A DNA stretch of 64,000 nt from Acinetobacter sichuanensis (GTDB lineage: Bacteria; Pseudomonadota; Gammaproteobacteria; Pseudomonadales; Moraxellaceae), in contig NZ_PYIX02000002.1 of NCBI RefSeq assembly GCF_003024515.2, forward strand, positions 186,001 to 250,000. Reading direction: 5' to 3'. Made by a program: the position numbers and the translations under genes. This document shows, piece after piece, positions 38,145-46,839 of this stretch. Below the pieces are notes generated by a model, which searched no databases, was not told the origin of the DNA, and worked only from the letters and a program-made list of their open reading frames with translations. The number at the start of each line of letters is the position of its first letter. Positions within the stretch are counted from its first letter, which is position 1.

Positions 38145-39386
38145 TTAAAAACGATAATTATAAGTTGTTGCAAAACGATACTCTTTTAAATCTGTTTTCC
38201 AATCATAATCGACATCAATATACATCGCTTGGAAGCCCAGACCTTTCATTTTCCCTTCAGGTACGGTGTAATTTACAATCACATTGAGTTCATCAGAATC
38301 CTGTTCTTTTTTACCTGCCACTTCTGCATTTGAACCCATGAAATACATCGCTGTGGCATTTAAACCCTGAGCACCCAGTTCGGAAAAATCATAACCATAG
38401 GTCACGCCCCAAGACTTTTCATTTTTATTGGTAAATGTCGCAACACCCCAGTTCACCAAATAGGGCTGTGGCACCCAACCTGCTAAGGTTGGAAAAGCAT
38501 TTTCACCAAACATTTGCTGATAACCTAAGCCCAAAGTATGCGCAGCATAATTCACTTTGGCACTTGCAGAAATCGCTTGGTTATCAATCGTGCCATACAA
38601 CTTGTCGCCTGATTCTGAATTGTCAAAATAACGCACATAGCTGTCTAATTTTACTTTTTCAGAAAATTTTGCTTTATAGCTTGCACCTACATAATGCTGT
38701 TGATAAAGATCACGAACATCGGCATACCAATAACTGCCGCCAATTTCAGAGCTAAATTGATGATCAATTCCAGCGATATACATACCATCTGCTGCTTTTG
38801 CTATGGTTGGATTATTATTTGGAAATAAACTCAAATCTTGAAACTGGTTGTCATAACGCGCATTGATGCCGTCTATATATGCCAAAGTTAATTTGGTATT
38901 TTTAACATCTTTAGATTCTAACCATGCACCGCTATATGTGGTGAGTAATTGACGAGATGGGTCAAAAACCAATACAGGAGAAACAGGTAAAATTTCACCC
39001 ACTTTCAGCTCAGTTTGAAACACTTTGGCTTTTAACGTTGCGCCAACTTTACCAAAATGATCACGTGATTTTTCCCCATCATGTGCTAAGACCCAGTCAG
39101 CATTTTGATCACGCCCATTGAGTTTAACTGCATGTTGTACCAATAAGTCAGCACCCACTTGAATGCCTGCCCCAATGTCTTGATAACCAGATTTTGCATC
39201 TAAGGTCACACCCTGTGACCAACTGCCCCAATTATTTTGTGGTAGATCTGCATACTGTCGATCTAAATAGAAGTTTTTAAAATTGAGTTGAACTTGGCTA
39301 TCGTCGATAAATTCTGCATTCGTTGCAGTTGTACCTAGTATTGCGATTGCAGCACAGATTGCTATCCATAATGATTGACGAGGCAT
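38145..39386 (-). CDS. OprD-family outer-membrane porin
   Basis: A 413-residue beta-barrel porin with signal peptide MPRQSLWIAICAAIAILGTTA, cleaved about after TNA. The mature start FIDDSQVQLNFKNFYLDRQY and the following QGVTLDAKSGYQ segment match OprD/OprQ family proteins, which take up basic amino acids or aromatic acids. It ends in the aromatic Phe needed for barrel insertion. ATG 39386 is used because it starts a proper signal peptide and has GGA upstream. Its place between mhpC and an exported amidohydrolase suggests aromatic acid or conjugate uptake, like the VanP/PhaK members. Confidence 0.82.
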   Translation of the reverse strand: MPRQSLWIAICAAIAILGTTATNAEFIDDSQVQLNFKNFYLDRQYADLPQNNWGSWSQGVTLDAKSGYQDIGAGIQVGADLLVQHAVKLNGRDQNADWVLAHDGEKSRDHFGKVGATLKAKVFQTELKVGEILPVSPVLVFDPSRQLLTTYSGAWLESKDVKNTKLTLAYIDGINARYDNQFQDLSLFPNNNPTIAKAADGMYIAGIDHQFSSEIGGSYWYADVRDLYQQHYVGASYKAKFSEKVKLDSYVRYFDNSESGDKLYGTIDNQAISASAKVNYAAHTLGLGYQQMFGENAFPTLAGWVPQPYLVNWGVATFTNKNEKSWGVTYGYDFSELGAQGLNATAMYFMGSNAEVAGKKEQDSDELNVIVNYTVPEGKMKGLGFQAMYIDVDYDWKTDLKEYRFATTYNYRF

Positions 39387-39893
39387 CGTTGTTTTTCCAA
39401 TTAAAACGAAAATCGATGACAACATCATGCAAAATGCGACAAATAGAAAAAATCAGACCACAGTATAAGAATTTTGAGCGAATATCTTAGAGAAAAATTA
39501 TCATCATTTTTTGGCTATTTTTTTAATATGTTTTAACAATAACTCATTATGTAAGCCAGTTTCACTCAGAGATTTTAGTATAAATTTTTAGAAGAATTCA
39601 TTCTCAATATAACCACCTAATTATCAATATATGAAATCTATTAGTGTTTTTTTGTTTAAGTTATTTATTCACAGAGCAAAAAGCTTTTATTTTTTTATAA
39701 TGAATAACGTTTACAAGAAACTTTTTTTCTATATATCCAACCTAAAGCAGTATAAAACTCAACCAAACAGATTCTAATTGTTAACTTTTTATACAAGTGC
39801 ATATAAAAATACCTATAAAGTATTTGGATCCAAAGTCTCCTACCTGTAAATTTGCCTAACTTTTTCAAAGACCATTTACAGGACGTAAACCAC
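39387..39893. other. Long AT-rich divergent promoter region
   Basis: About 500 bases between the OprD-type porin and the amidohydrolase. It must hold promoters for both. Only the leader hairpin near the amidohydrolase start (separate entry) stands out; no gene is visible. Confidence 0.5.
39843..39882 (+). promoter_or_regulatory. Leader hairpin overlapping the amidohydrolase ribosome site
   Basis: CCTGTAAA (39843-39850) and TTTACAGG (39875-39882) are perfect complements with a 24-base loop. The second arm includes the AGG of the probable Shine-Dalgarno (ACAGGA), about 12 bases before the ATG at 39894, so the fold would hide it. Confidence 0.4.
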
Positions 39894-41237
39894 ATGAAAG
39901 GACTTAAAACTCTATTCTTAGCCACTGCCCTATTTTCAGTCAATCAGATCAGCTTTGCTGATTGGATCAAGGATGCAGCGCTTCAAGTTGAACCTCAAAC
40001 CATTCAGTTACGTCATCAAATTCATCAAAATCCAGAATTGGGCAATATGGAGTTCAATACTTCGAAATTAGTCCAAAAAGAACTTAAATCTTATGGCATA
40101 GATGTACGCACAGGCTATGCTAAAACAGGTGTGATTGGCGTTTTAAAAGGTGATCTTGCTGGTCCAGTCATGGCGTTAAGAGCAGATATGGATGCCTTAC
40201 CTGTTGAAGAAAAAACGGGCTTAAGCTTTGCCAGTAAAGTCAAAGCACTTTATCAAGGTAAACAACAGCCTGTTATGCATGCTTGTGGACATGATACGCA
40301 TACTGCCATGCTTCTCAGCGCAGCTAAGGTGCTCGCTAAAAATAAAGATAAACTTGCGGGTACAGTGGTATTTGTATTCCAACCTGCTGAAGAAGGTGCA
40401 GCAGACCTCGACAATTTTACTCAAGGCGACCAGATTGGCTCACGTAAAATGATTGCAGATGGTGCTTTAAAACAGCCTGCACCTGAAGTTATTTTTGGTA
40501 TGCATGTGATTTCAGGCATGCCAAGTGGCAATATTTTCTATAAAGGCGGCGCTATTTTAAACAGTGCTGATGAATTCCGTATCAAGCTGAAAGGTCAGCA
40601 AGTGCATGCGTCTATGCCTTGGGCAGGTAAAGATCCAATTGTGACTGCTGCACAGGTCATCAACAACTTACAAACCTTAGTCAGCCGTCAGTCAAATTTG
40701 ACTAAAGGCATGGGTGTGGTGAGTGTCGGGCAAATTGCAGGTGGTACAGTCAGCAATGTCATTCCCGATGAAGTGATCATGGCAGGCACCATTCGTACCA
40801 ATCATGAAGATATCCGTCAAACCATTTTAAAACAGCTTCCAAATATCGTGAACTCGACTGCGCAAGCCAATAATGTCAAAGCCGAAATTGACTTATCTTC
40901 GTATGCAGGTGTTACGAGCAATGATAAAACTTTAACTGAACTCACTGCACCAACGTTAGAAGCCGCAGTGGGCAAAGAACGTCTACATCTAATGGAAAAC
41001 AATGCTAGCCCAAGTGAAGACTTTTCTTACTATGGCAAAATCATGCCTTCTTTATTTGTCTTTTTAGGTGCGACACCTGAACATGAAGATATGAACAAAG
41101 CAGCGCCAAACCATAGTTCTGAATTTATTGTAGATGATGCCACACTGAAAACAGGCGTTGAATCACATGTTCGCTTTATCATGAATTATCCTAGCATTGC
41201 AGCAAAAGTCCAATCCGACTGGAAAGCAGCACACTAA
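39894..41237 (+). CDS. Exported M20 amidohydrolase (hippurate-hydrolase type)
   Basis: A 447-residue peptidase M20D-type enzyme with a signal peptide (MKGLKTLFLATALFSVNQISFA) that exports it to the periplasm; most M20D enzymes are cytosolic. The metal and catalytic residues are in RADMDALPVEEK, HACGHDTHTAML, FQPAEEGAAD (catalytic Glu pair) and NASPSEDFSYYG, with PNHSSEF near the end. This family removes N-acyl groups from amino acids, as in hippurate hydrolase and IAA-amino-acid hydrolase. It sits inside the phenylpropionate gene cluster between two porins, so a substrate such as phenylpropionylglycine, cinnamoylglycine or hippurate is an attractive but untested guess. Confidence 0.85.
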   Translation: MKGLKTLFLATALFSVNQISFADWIKDAALQVEPQTIQLRHQIHQNPELGNMEFNTSKLVQKELKSYGIDVRTGYAKTGVIGVLKGDLAGPVMALRADMDALPVEEKTGLSFASKVKALYQGKQQPVMHACGHDTHTAMLLSAAKVLAKNKDKLAGTVVFVFQPAEEGAADLDNFTQGDQIGSRKMIADGALKQPAPEVIFGMHVISGMPSGNIFYKGGAILNSADEFRIKLKGQQVHASMPWAGKDPIVTAAQVINNLQTLVSRQSNLTKGMGVVSVGQIAGGTVSNVIPDEVIMAGTIRTNHEDIRQTILKQLPNIVNSTAQANNVKAEIDLSSYAGVTSNDKTLTELTAPTLEAAVGKERLHLMENNASPSEDFSYYGKIMPSLFVFLGATPEHEDMNKAAPNHSSEFIVDDATLKTGVESHVRFIMNYPSIAAKVQSDWKAAH

Positions 41238-41392
41238 AGCTCTCTAGCAAAGTGAGTTTGCCTTAACACCATCTTATTTTAAAAGTCAGTCTATCACGCC
41301 CCCAATTTCTATCTGTGAAGTTGGGCGTACTCCCCTTGTCTATTTTCAGATAAAGCTTCTTTAAAACATCTTAAAACAAAGGATTTATTAAG

Positions 41393-42580
41393 ATGAATAA
41401 AACCATTCAACTTATTGGTTTAATGACAACGCTACTCACTGCAAATCAAGTATTTGCAGAATCTTTAACATTTGGTGATGCAAAAACAGATGCAGGGGCT
41501 TTAAATGTTTCTGGTGCGATTCGTGGTGCGTATCTCTATAAAGATTATGCAGAACAAGCCAACGAAGGTACGAAAAATGGCACGATTAAGTTTCTTGATA
41601 CCAAAGTCATTTTAAATTATGAAAATCCGAATTGGCTAGCATCTATGGATACGCGTTGTTATCAGTATGATCGTTTATGTGATGCGATTTATGTCCGTGA
41701 TGCATGGGTCGGTTATAAACTCTCTGAAAATAGCCGCATTTCAGCAGGTCAACAAGATATTGAGTTTGGTTTTGGACGTCTGTGGGGCAACACCAACTAT
41801 GGCTCGATTTTTTCAGCCACTGGTCTAGAAGATGTGCAAAATATCGGCTTAAAATACAATTTAAACCAGCAAGACTATCACTTTACTTTGGGCTATTATC
41901 CTGTAGATGGTGCTAATTATAAAGGTTTAAGCAAAGACTCCAGCCGCTATGGAGTAAACTATGTGGAAGCTGATGAATTGGATCAGGGCACACATCTTGA
42001 AGAAAAAAATATGTGGGTCACTCGCCTGAGCAAAACCTTTCAGATTGATCCCGACCAAGGTTTTAACACCGAAATTGGTGCATCTTATTGGCACTCAGAC
42101 TTAGACAACAAAATTACAGGAAAAAGCGGCAACCGTGATGCCTATAATATTTTTGCCACCACCAACTATAATCAATGGCAATGGTTAGTATTGGTAGGAG
42201 AGCAAAAAGTTGATAATGCTGACCAATTATTTCCACATGACTCAACCATGGGTTCACGTGATTTTTCTTACCAAGTTGCCAATGATGGTAAATATTTACT
42301 CAATGAAATCAATTACACCATCAAACAACCATTCAAACATGTTCCTGAAATGAAACCCTATTTGTCTTATGGCAAATACTATAAAGATCAACAAGGTTAT
42401 CTTGATTCAGAGCGTTTAAATGCAGGTGTATATTTCTTCTATAAAGATATTGGTATTCAGGCTGAATACATTATCAGTAAAAACGACCCTGCTGTAGGCA
42501 GCAGTGCCAATTCGCTTGCCAAGGGAGACAATAACGACATCAATAAACTGTTTGCTTTAGCAGTCGGCTATTTCTTCTAA
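41393..42580 (+). CDS. Outer-membrane beta-barrel porin
   Basis: A 395-residue porin-like protein. Signal peptide MNKTIQLIGLMTTLLTANQVFA ends at a VFA|ES cut. The mature part has alternating beta-strand patterns, for example FHFTLGYYPVDG-like strands, and ends in VGYFF with the terminal Phe typical of outer-membrane barrels. The ISAGQQDIEFGFGRLWGNTNYGSIFS segment resembles the plug/strand region of phosphate- or sugar-selective porins, but I cannot name the family. GGA precedes the ATG. It lies 155 bases behind the amidohydrolase on the same strand, so they may form one transcript. Confidence 0.75.
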   Translation: MNKTIQLIGLMTTLLTANQVFAESLTFGDAKTDAGALNVSGAIRGAYLYKDYAEQANEGTKNGTIKFLDTKVILNYENPNWLASMDTRCYQYDRLCDAIYVRDAWVGYKLSENSRISAGQQDIEFGFGRLWGNTNYGSIFSATGLEDVQNIGLKYNLNQQDYHFTLGYYPVDGANYKGLSKDSSRYGVNYVEADELDQGTHLEEKNMWVTRLSKTFQIDPDQGFNTEIGASYWHSDLDNKITGKSGNRDAYNIFATTNYNQWQWLVLVGEQKVDNADQLFPHDSTMGSRDFSYQVANDGKYLLNEINYTIKQPFKHVPEMKPYLSYGKYYKDQQGYLDSERLNAGVYFFYKDIGIQAEYIISKNDPAVGSSANSLAKGDNNDINKLFALAVGYFF

Positions 42581-42609
42581 AGTTTAAAACTGCCATCACT
42601 ATTGTAAAA

Positions 42610-42640
42610 AATAAGTACAGGAACATTGCCTGTACTTATT
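42610..42640. terminator. Bidirectional terminator between porin and mhpE
   Basis: AATAAGTACAGG (42610-42621) and CCTGTACTTATT (42629-42640) form a perfect 12-bp stem between two convergent genes. T-rich sequence flanks the stem on the right and A-rich sequence on the left. Confidence 0.8.
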
Positions 42641-42659
42641 TGATTTCTAATTCATTACA

Positions 42660-43679
42660 TTAAACATGTGCTGCTTTGGTTTTAGACATGGTCAATGCCA
42701 AATCTTCGATCATATCTTCCTGACCACCAACCGTACCACGACGACCTAACTCAAGTAGAATTTCACGCGCAGAAACACCATATTTTGCTTCCGCACGTTT
42801 TGCAAATAACAAGAACGATGAATAAACCCCTGCATAACCCAAGGTCGCTGCATCACGGTCAGCACGAATAGGTTGTTGCATCATCGGTACAATCAACTCT
42901 TCTGCAATATCCTGAACTTTAAATAAGTCCACACCTGTTTCGATCTGCATACGATTTGCCACTGCCACAAATAGCTCAAGTGGTGTATTGCCTGCGCCTG
43001 CGCCTAAACCTGCTGATGCTGCATCAATACGCTGTGCACCTGCCGCAACGGCTGCAATCGAGTTGGCAACACCCATACCTAAATTATGATGACCATGAAA
43101 ACCAATTTCGATATCAGCAGCTAAGTTTGCACGTAAAATACCTACATGGGCTGTAACATCTTGCGGCAACATATAGCCCGCTGAGTCTGTCACATAAATA
43201 CAGTTTGCACCGTACGACACCATTTTTTGTGCTTCTTCGAGTAGTTTTTCAGGACTCGCCATGTGTGCCATCATCAAAAAGCCAACAGTGTCCATACCCA
43301 GTTTACGTGCAGCCGTAATATGCTGTTCAGAAACATCTGCTTCGGTTGAATGTGTCGCCACACGAATGGTCGCTACACCAACATCATGTGCCATTTTCAA
43401 ATGGTCAACTGTGCCAATCCCTGGTATAAGCAACGCTGAAACTTTGGCTTGTTTTAAGTTTGGAATCACGGTTTGCAGATATTCTTCATCTGTTGCGGCA
43501 GCAAAACCATAGTTGACTGAATTACCACCAAGACCATCACCATGCGTGACTTCGATCAAGGGGACACCTGCCGCATCTAATGCAGTTGCAACAGTCAGCA
43601 TTTGGTTAGGGGTAGTTTGATGGCGCATTGGATGCATACCATCACGTAAAGTCATATCATTGATTATAATCTTAGACAT
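42660..43679 (-). CDS. mhpE: 4-hydroxy-2-oxovalerate aldolase
   Basis: A 339-residue DRE-TIM aldolase that splits 4-hydroxy-2-oxopentanoate into pyruvate and acetaldehyde. The N-terminal [14 protein letters not shown] holds the Arg-Asp catalytic/metal residues and [14 protein letters not shown] holds the metal-binding histidines. MhpE enzymes form a channelling complex with MhpF. AAGGAG is placed about seven bases before the ATG and 11 bases follow the mhpF stop, so the two are co-expressed. It is the last gene of the mhpD-mhpF-mhpE run. Confidence 0.95.
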   Translation of the reverse strand: MSKIIINDMTLRDGMHPMRHQTTPNQMLTVATALDAAGVPLIEVTHGDGLGGNSVNYGFAAATDEEYLQTVIPNLKQAKVSALLIPGIGTVDHLKMAHDVGVATIRVATHSTEADVSEQHITAARKLGMDTVGFLMMAHMASPEKLLEEAQKMVSYGANCIYVTDSAGYMLPQDVTAHVGILRANLAADIEIGFHGHHNLGMGVANSIAAVAAGAQRIDAASAGLGAGAGNTPLELFVAVANRMQIETGVDLFKVQDIAEELIVPMMQQPIRADRDAATLGYAGVYSSFLLFAKRAEAKYGVSAREILLELGRRGTVGGQEDMIEDLALTMSKTKAAHV

Positions 43680-43690
43680 GAAAATGCTCC

Positions 43691-44599
43691 TTATGCGTCT
43701 ACAGTTGATGAGGTATTTGAAAGAACACTTTCAGCAAACATTTCAGCAGTACGTGCAGCCGCAGCCGTCATAATATCCAAGTTGCCTGCATACTTCGGTA
43801 AATAATCACCCAAGCCTTCTACTTCAAGGAAAATGGATACACGATTGCCATCAAAAATAGGACCATTCACCAGTTTATAACCCGGTACATATTTTTGAAC
43901 TTCTTTAATCATGGCATGTACAGACTCAGTAATCGCAATCTGATCAGGCTCACCTTCCACCAAACAATGTACGGTGTCACGCATCATCAATGGCGGTTCA
44001 GCAGGGTTAATGATAATGATCGCTTTCCCTTGCTTAGCACCACCAACTTGCTCGATTGCACCCGCAGTAGTACGAGTAAATTCATCAATATTTTTTCGTG
44101 TACCCGGACCGACAGATTTGGTTGAAACAGTTGCAATGATTTCACCATATTCAACTGCTTGAACACGTGAAATTGCAGCGACCATTGGAATTGTTGCCTG
44201 ACCACCACAGGTCACCATATTGACATTAGGTACTTCACCCGCATCCAATAATGCTTCAAGATTTACAGGAGGCACACAAAATGGACCAATTGCAGCAGGA
44301 GTCAAATCAATCATCAACACGCCAAGTTCATTGAGCTTTCGGCTATTTTCAGCATGTACATAAGCCGATGTCGCATCAAAAGCAATTTTAATTTCATCTG
44401 CAACAATATGAGGAAGTAAACCATCTACACCATCACTTGTGATTTTTAAACCCAGTTTTTCTGCACGAGCCAAACCTTCTGATGTTGGGTCAATTCCCAC
44501 CATCCATACAGGCTCTAAAAATTCACTACGTTGTAATTTATACAATAAGTCTGTACCGATATTTCCCGGACCAATCAAGGCACATTTAATCTTTTTCAT
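43691..44599 (-). CDS. mhpF: Acetaldehyde dehydrogenase (acylating)
   Basis: A 302-residue enzyme that oxidises acetaldehyde to acetyl-CoA with NAD+ and CoA. The cofactor loop is [10 protein letters not shown] and the catalytic Cys131 lies in [14 protein letters not shown], as in DmpF. The frame extends 26 codons upstream to another ATG ([10 protein letters not shown]...), but that part lies in the mhpD-mhpF spacer and is absent from the family, so I start at MKKIKC with AGAGAA upstream. A 9-bp inverted repeat (44630-44638 and 44692-44700) in the spacer may act on the message. Confidence 0.93.
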   Translation of the reverse strand: MKKIKCALIGPGNIGTDLLYKLQRSEFLEPVWMVGIDPTSEGLARAEKLGLKITSDGVDGLLPHIVADEIKIAFDATSAYVHAENSRKLNELGVLMIDLTPAAIGPFCVPPVNLEALLDAGEVPNVNMVTCGGQATIPMVAAISRVQAVEYGEIIATVSTKSVGPGTRKNIDEFTRTTAGAIEQVGGAKQGKAIIIINPAEPPLMMRDTVHCLVEGEPDQIAITESVHAMIKEVQKYVPGYKLVNGPIFDGNRVSIFLEVEGLGDYLPKYAGNLDIMTAAAARTAEMFAESVLSNTSSTVDA

Positions 44600-44713
44600 G
44601 AGCGATTTCTCTTTAAAATTCGTGATAAAAACCGCTTTTATCAAATACTTTTCTTCTTTATTAAGAGGAATATCCATCTGTAAAGATGATCAAAGCGGTT
44701 CATTCAAAACATC

Positions 44714-45523
44714 TTATTCAGCAGCGAAAGTAGCCGTCACTGAACCAAAGCCCTCAATTTCAACCACAAATTCATCACCTGCATGAGCTACAGCCATTGG
44801 ACCAAGCGCACCTGTGAGAATGATGTCACCTGCTAATAAAGGACGACCACGACGTACCATTTCATCTGCTAACCAAACCGCAGCATTGAGTGGATTTGAA
44901 AGGCAAGCTTTACCCACACCTTGAGAAACAACTTCATCACCACGCTTCATAGTCATTTTGCAATTTACAAGGTCAAGGTCTTCAAGTTTTACAGGACGTG
45001 AACCTAAAACATAAGCGGCTGAAGAGGCGTTATCTGCAACTGTATCAATCAGTGAGATTTTCCAATTTTCAATACGGCTATCAACCACTTCCACCGCAGG
45101 CAAAGCATACTCAGTTGCACTGATAATATCTGCATAGGTATGTTTTTCTTGGGTTAAATCTTTATTGATGATCAAGGCTATTTCAGCTTCAACTTTAGGC
45201 TGAATCAATGTGCCTGCAGGAATCGCTTCGCCATCGCCAAAAGCCATATCGGCAAATAGCATGCCAAAATCTGGTTGATCTACGCCTAATTGCTTTTGAA
45301 CTGCAATTGAAGTTAAGCCAATTTTACGACCAACTAAGCGGCGTCCTTCCTTCAGCGCACGTTGTGTATTGACTTCTTGTACAGCATAAGCAATATCAAC
45401 ATCTGCATTTTCAGCACCCAATTGTGGACGAACAGGTGCAATTGCAACTTTTGACAATTCAGCTTCACGGAGTGCCAAGGCAACCGATTCAACACTTGTT
45501 TTAACAACAGCAGAATTCGACAT
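44714..45523 (-). CDS. mhpD: 2-hydroxypenta-2,4-dienoate hydratase
   Basis: A 269-residue fumarylacetoacetase-fold hydratase that adds water to 2-hydroxypentadienoate to give 4-hydroxy-2-oxopentanoate. The N-terminal YAVQEVNTQRALKEGRRLVGRKIGLTS and the metal-site PKVEAEIALII are family hallmarks, as is the SLIDTVADNASSAAYVLG block. AAGGA sits about seven bases before the second of two adjacent ATGs, which I use and which gives the usual length. It is the first gene of the mhpD-F-E run; the ~490-base upstream region should carry its promoter. Confidence 0.94.
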   Translation of the reverse strand: MSNSAVVKTSVESVALALREAELSKVAIAPVRPQLGAENADVDIAYAVQEVNTQRALKEGRRLVGRKIGLTSIAVQKQLGVDQPDFGMLFADMAFGDGEAIPAGTLIQPKVEAEIALIINKDLTQEKHTYADIISATEYALPAVEVVDSRIENWKISLIDTVADNASSAAYVLGSRPVKLEDLDLVNCKMTMKRGDEVVSQGVGKACLSNPLNAAVWLADEMVRRGRPLLAGDIILTGALGPMAVAHAGDEFVVEIEGFGSVTATFAAE

Positions 45524-46013
45524 CATCTTTCCTTAAACTACAAAAATGGACTCAATACCGTTTTCATGAATCAGACCAATCTTTGCAGTTCCACTGCATC
45601 TGAACTCATCTATAAAACATGTACTTTTATGAACAGTTTAAGCATCAGGAAAATGTCATTTTTGTGCCAATACTTATTTTATGTATGGCAATAGTTAGAA
45701 GCTATAAATGCTTATTTGCATAGAGAAAAAGTTAAATATTTTATAAATTTCAAAATAAAATAATCAGAAATAGAGAAAATAAATTCATGATTTATTTTTG
45801 AGCAGATGATGTTCTACGACTAAAAGATAATAAAATGCACGACAAAATAAAGCACAAGAACTGCCGTTAATTTTTGTATTTTACGGATCAATTCGCATAA
45901 ATATTCAGAAGAAAATATGTGAAAGAATTAATTTGCCTAATCTTTAAACAAAAACTTAGCAAACAAAAATCTAGGCGAAATTAATTCTTGATTTTAAAAA
46001 TATAACAAGATGA
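45524..46013. other. AT-rich region upstream of mhpD
   Basis: About 490 bases between mhpD and the 3' end of a HAD phosphatase gene. It presumably holds the mhpDFE promoter. The only clear structure is the inverted repeat at 45923-45989; no gene is seen and there is no mhpR. Confidence 0.5.
45923..45989. repeat. 17-bp inverted repeat near the HAD phosphatase gene
   Basis: AAGAATTAATTTGCCTA (45923-45939) and TAGGCGAAATTAATTCTT (45972-45989) are inverted with one extra base. The 32-base loop is A-rich. It lies 25 bases past the HAD gene stop and about 400 bases upstream of mhpD. It may be a terminator without a T run, or the ends of a short mobile element. Confidence 0.45.
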
Positions 46014-46682
46014 CTAAATTGCGTCTTGAAGCTGATTTTGTCGTAACAAAAACTGATGCAAAGCCTGAACATCATCAGCGATGGTTAAAGGTGCAAACTG
46101 CTGTAAAGTTTCAGGCGTATGTACACCATAGCTCACGCCTACACGAGGCATGGCAATGTTTTGCGCCATTTCCAAATCATAAGACGTATCACCCACCATA
46201 ATCGCACGATCTGCCTCTACGCCCGTATGTTGCAAAATTTCAGCAAGCATCAATGGATCAGGTTTAGATTTGGTTTCACTTGCGGCACGAGTCACACAAA
46301 ACAAATCCTGACTTTGGGTCTGCGCCAATACACGATCTAAACCACGACGGCTTTTTCCAGTTGCAACAGCGAGTTGAATGTTCTGACTTTTCAAGTCATG
46401 CAACATTTCGGCAACCCCTGCAAACCATTGATCATCCTTGGAATGCTCCACATAATGATCGCCATAGCTTTTTAAAATATCGGTGTGTAATTCAGGTACA
46501 TCTGGAAATAAAACCTGTGCCACTTCAGGCAAACCCAAACCAATAATACTTTTTGCTGCGTCATCAGTTAAAGGCTGATCAAATTGCTGTGCAGCAAATT
46601 TTAAACTCGCCACGATCTGCCCGACAGAATCAAATAATGTTCCATCCCAATCAAAAATAATCAGCTCTATAGGTTTTTGCAT
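46014..46682 (-). CDS. HAD-IA phosphatase (Gph/YjjG-like)
   Basis: A 222-residue HAD-superfamily phosphatase. Motif I is IFDWDGTLFDS (nucleophile and acid/base Asp), motif II the Thr in LAVATGKSRRGLDRVL, motif III KSKPDPLML, and motif IV MVGDTSYDLEMAQN. The cap and pattern fit the phosphoglycolate-phosphatase-like subfamily that is often placed next to rluC in gammaproteobacteria. The substrate is unknown. GGGA precedes the ATG. An intergenic repeat separates it from rluC on the same strand. Confidence 0.87.
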   Translation of the reverse strand: MQKPIELIIFDWDGTLFDSVGQIVASLKFAAQQFDQPLTDDAAKSIIGLGLPEVAQVLFPDVPELHTDILKSYGDHYVEHSKDDQWFAGVAEMLHDLKSQNIQLAVATGKSRRGLDRVLAQTQSQDLFCVTRAASETKSKPDPLMLAEILQHTGVEADRAIMVGDTSYDLEMAQNIAMPRVGVSYGVHTPETLQQFAPLTIADDVQALHQFLLRQNQLQDAI

Positions 46683-46710
46683 GATAGATTCCCATATTTA
46701 CTTTTTGATA

Positions 46711-46838
46711 AATCCTCACCCTGAGCAGAAATGCTGCGCAAGTCTTCTTTAAAAAAGGAGAGGGAACTTTTCATTACTAAAAACTATTCTAGTTACAGGT
46801 CGTTCCCCTCTTTCTCAAAGAGGGGTTAGGGGAGATTT
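46711..46838. repeat. REP-like intergenic element, copy 2
   Basis: Between rluC and the HAD phosphatase. The outer ends AAATCCTCACCC and GGGGAGATTT are inverted; CCCCTCTTT-CTC-AAAGAGGGG forms the core hairpin, and AGGAGAGGGAAC lies within. The core matches the element at 8855-8942 in the opposite orientation. Confidence 0.7.
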
Positions 46839-46839
46839 G

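Noticed and set aside
39695..39943. 82-residue minus-strand frame upstream of the amidohydrolase
   Set aside because: It overlaps the signal-peptide coding region of the amidohydrolase and has no family pattern.
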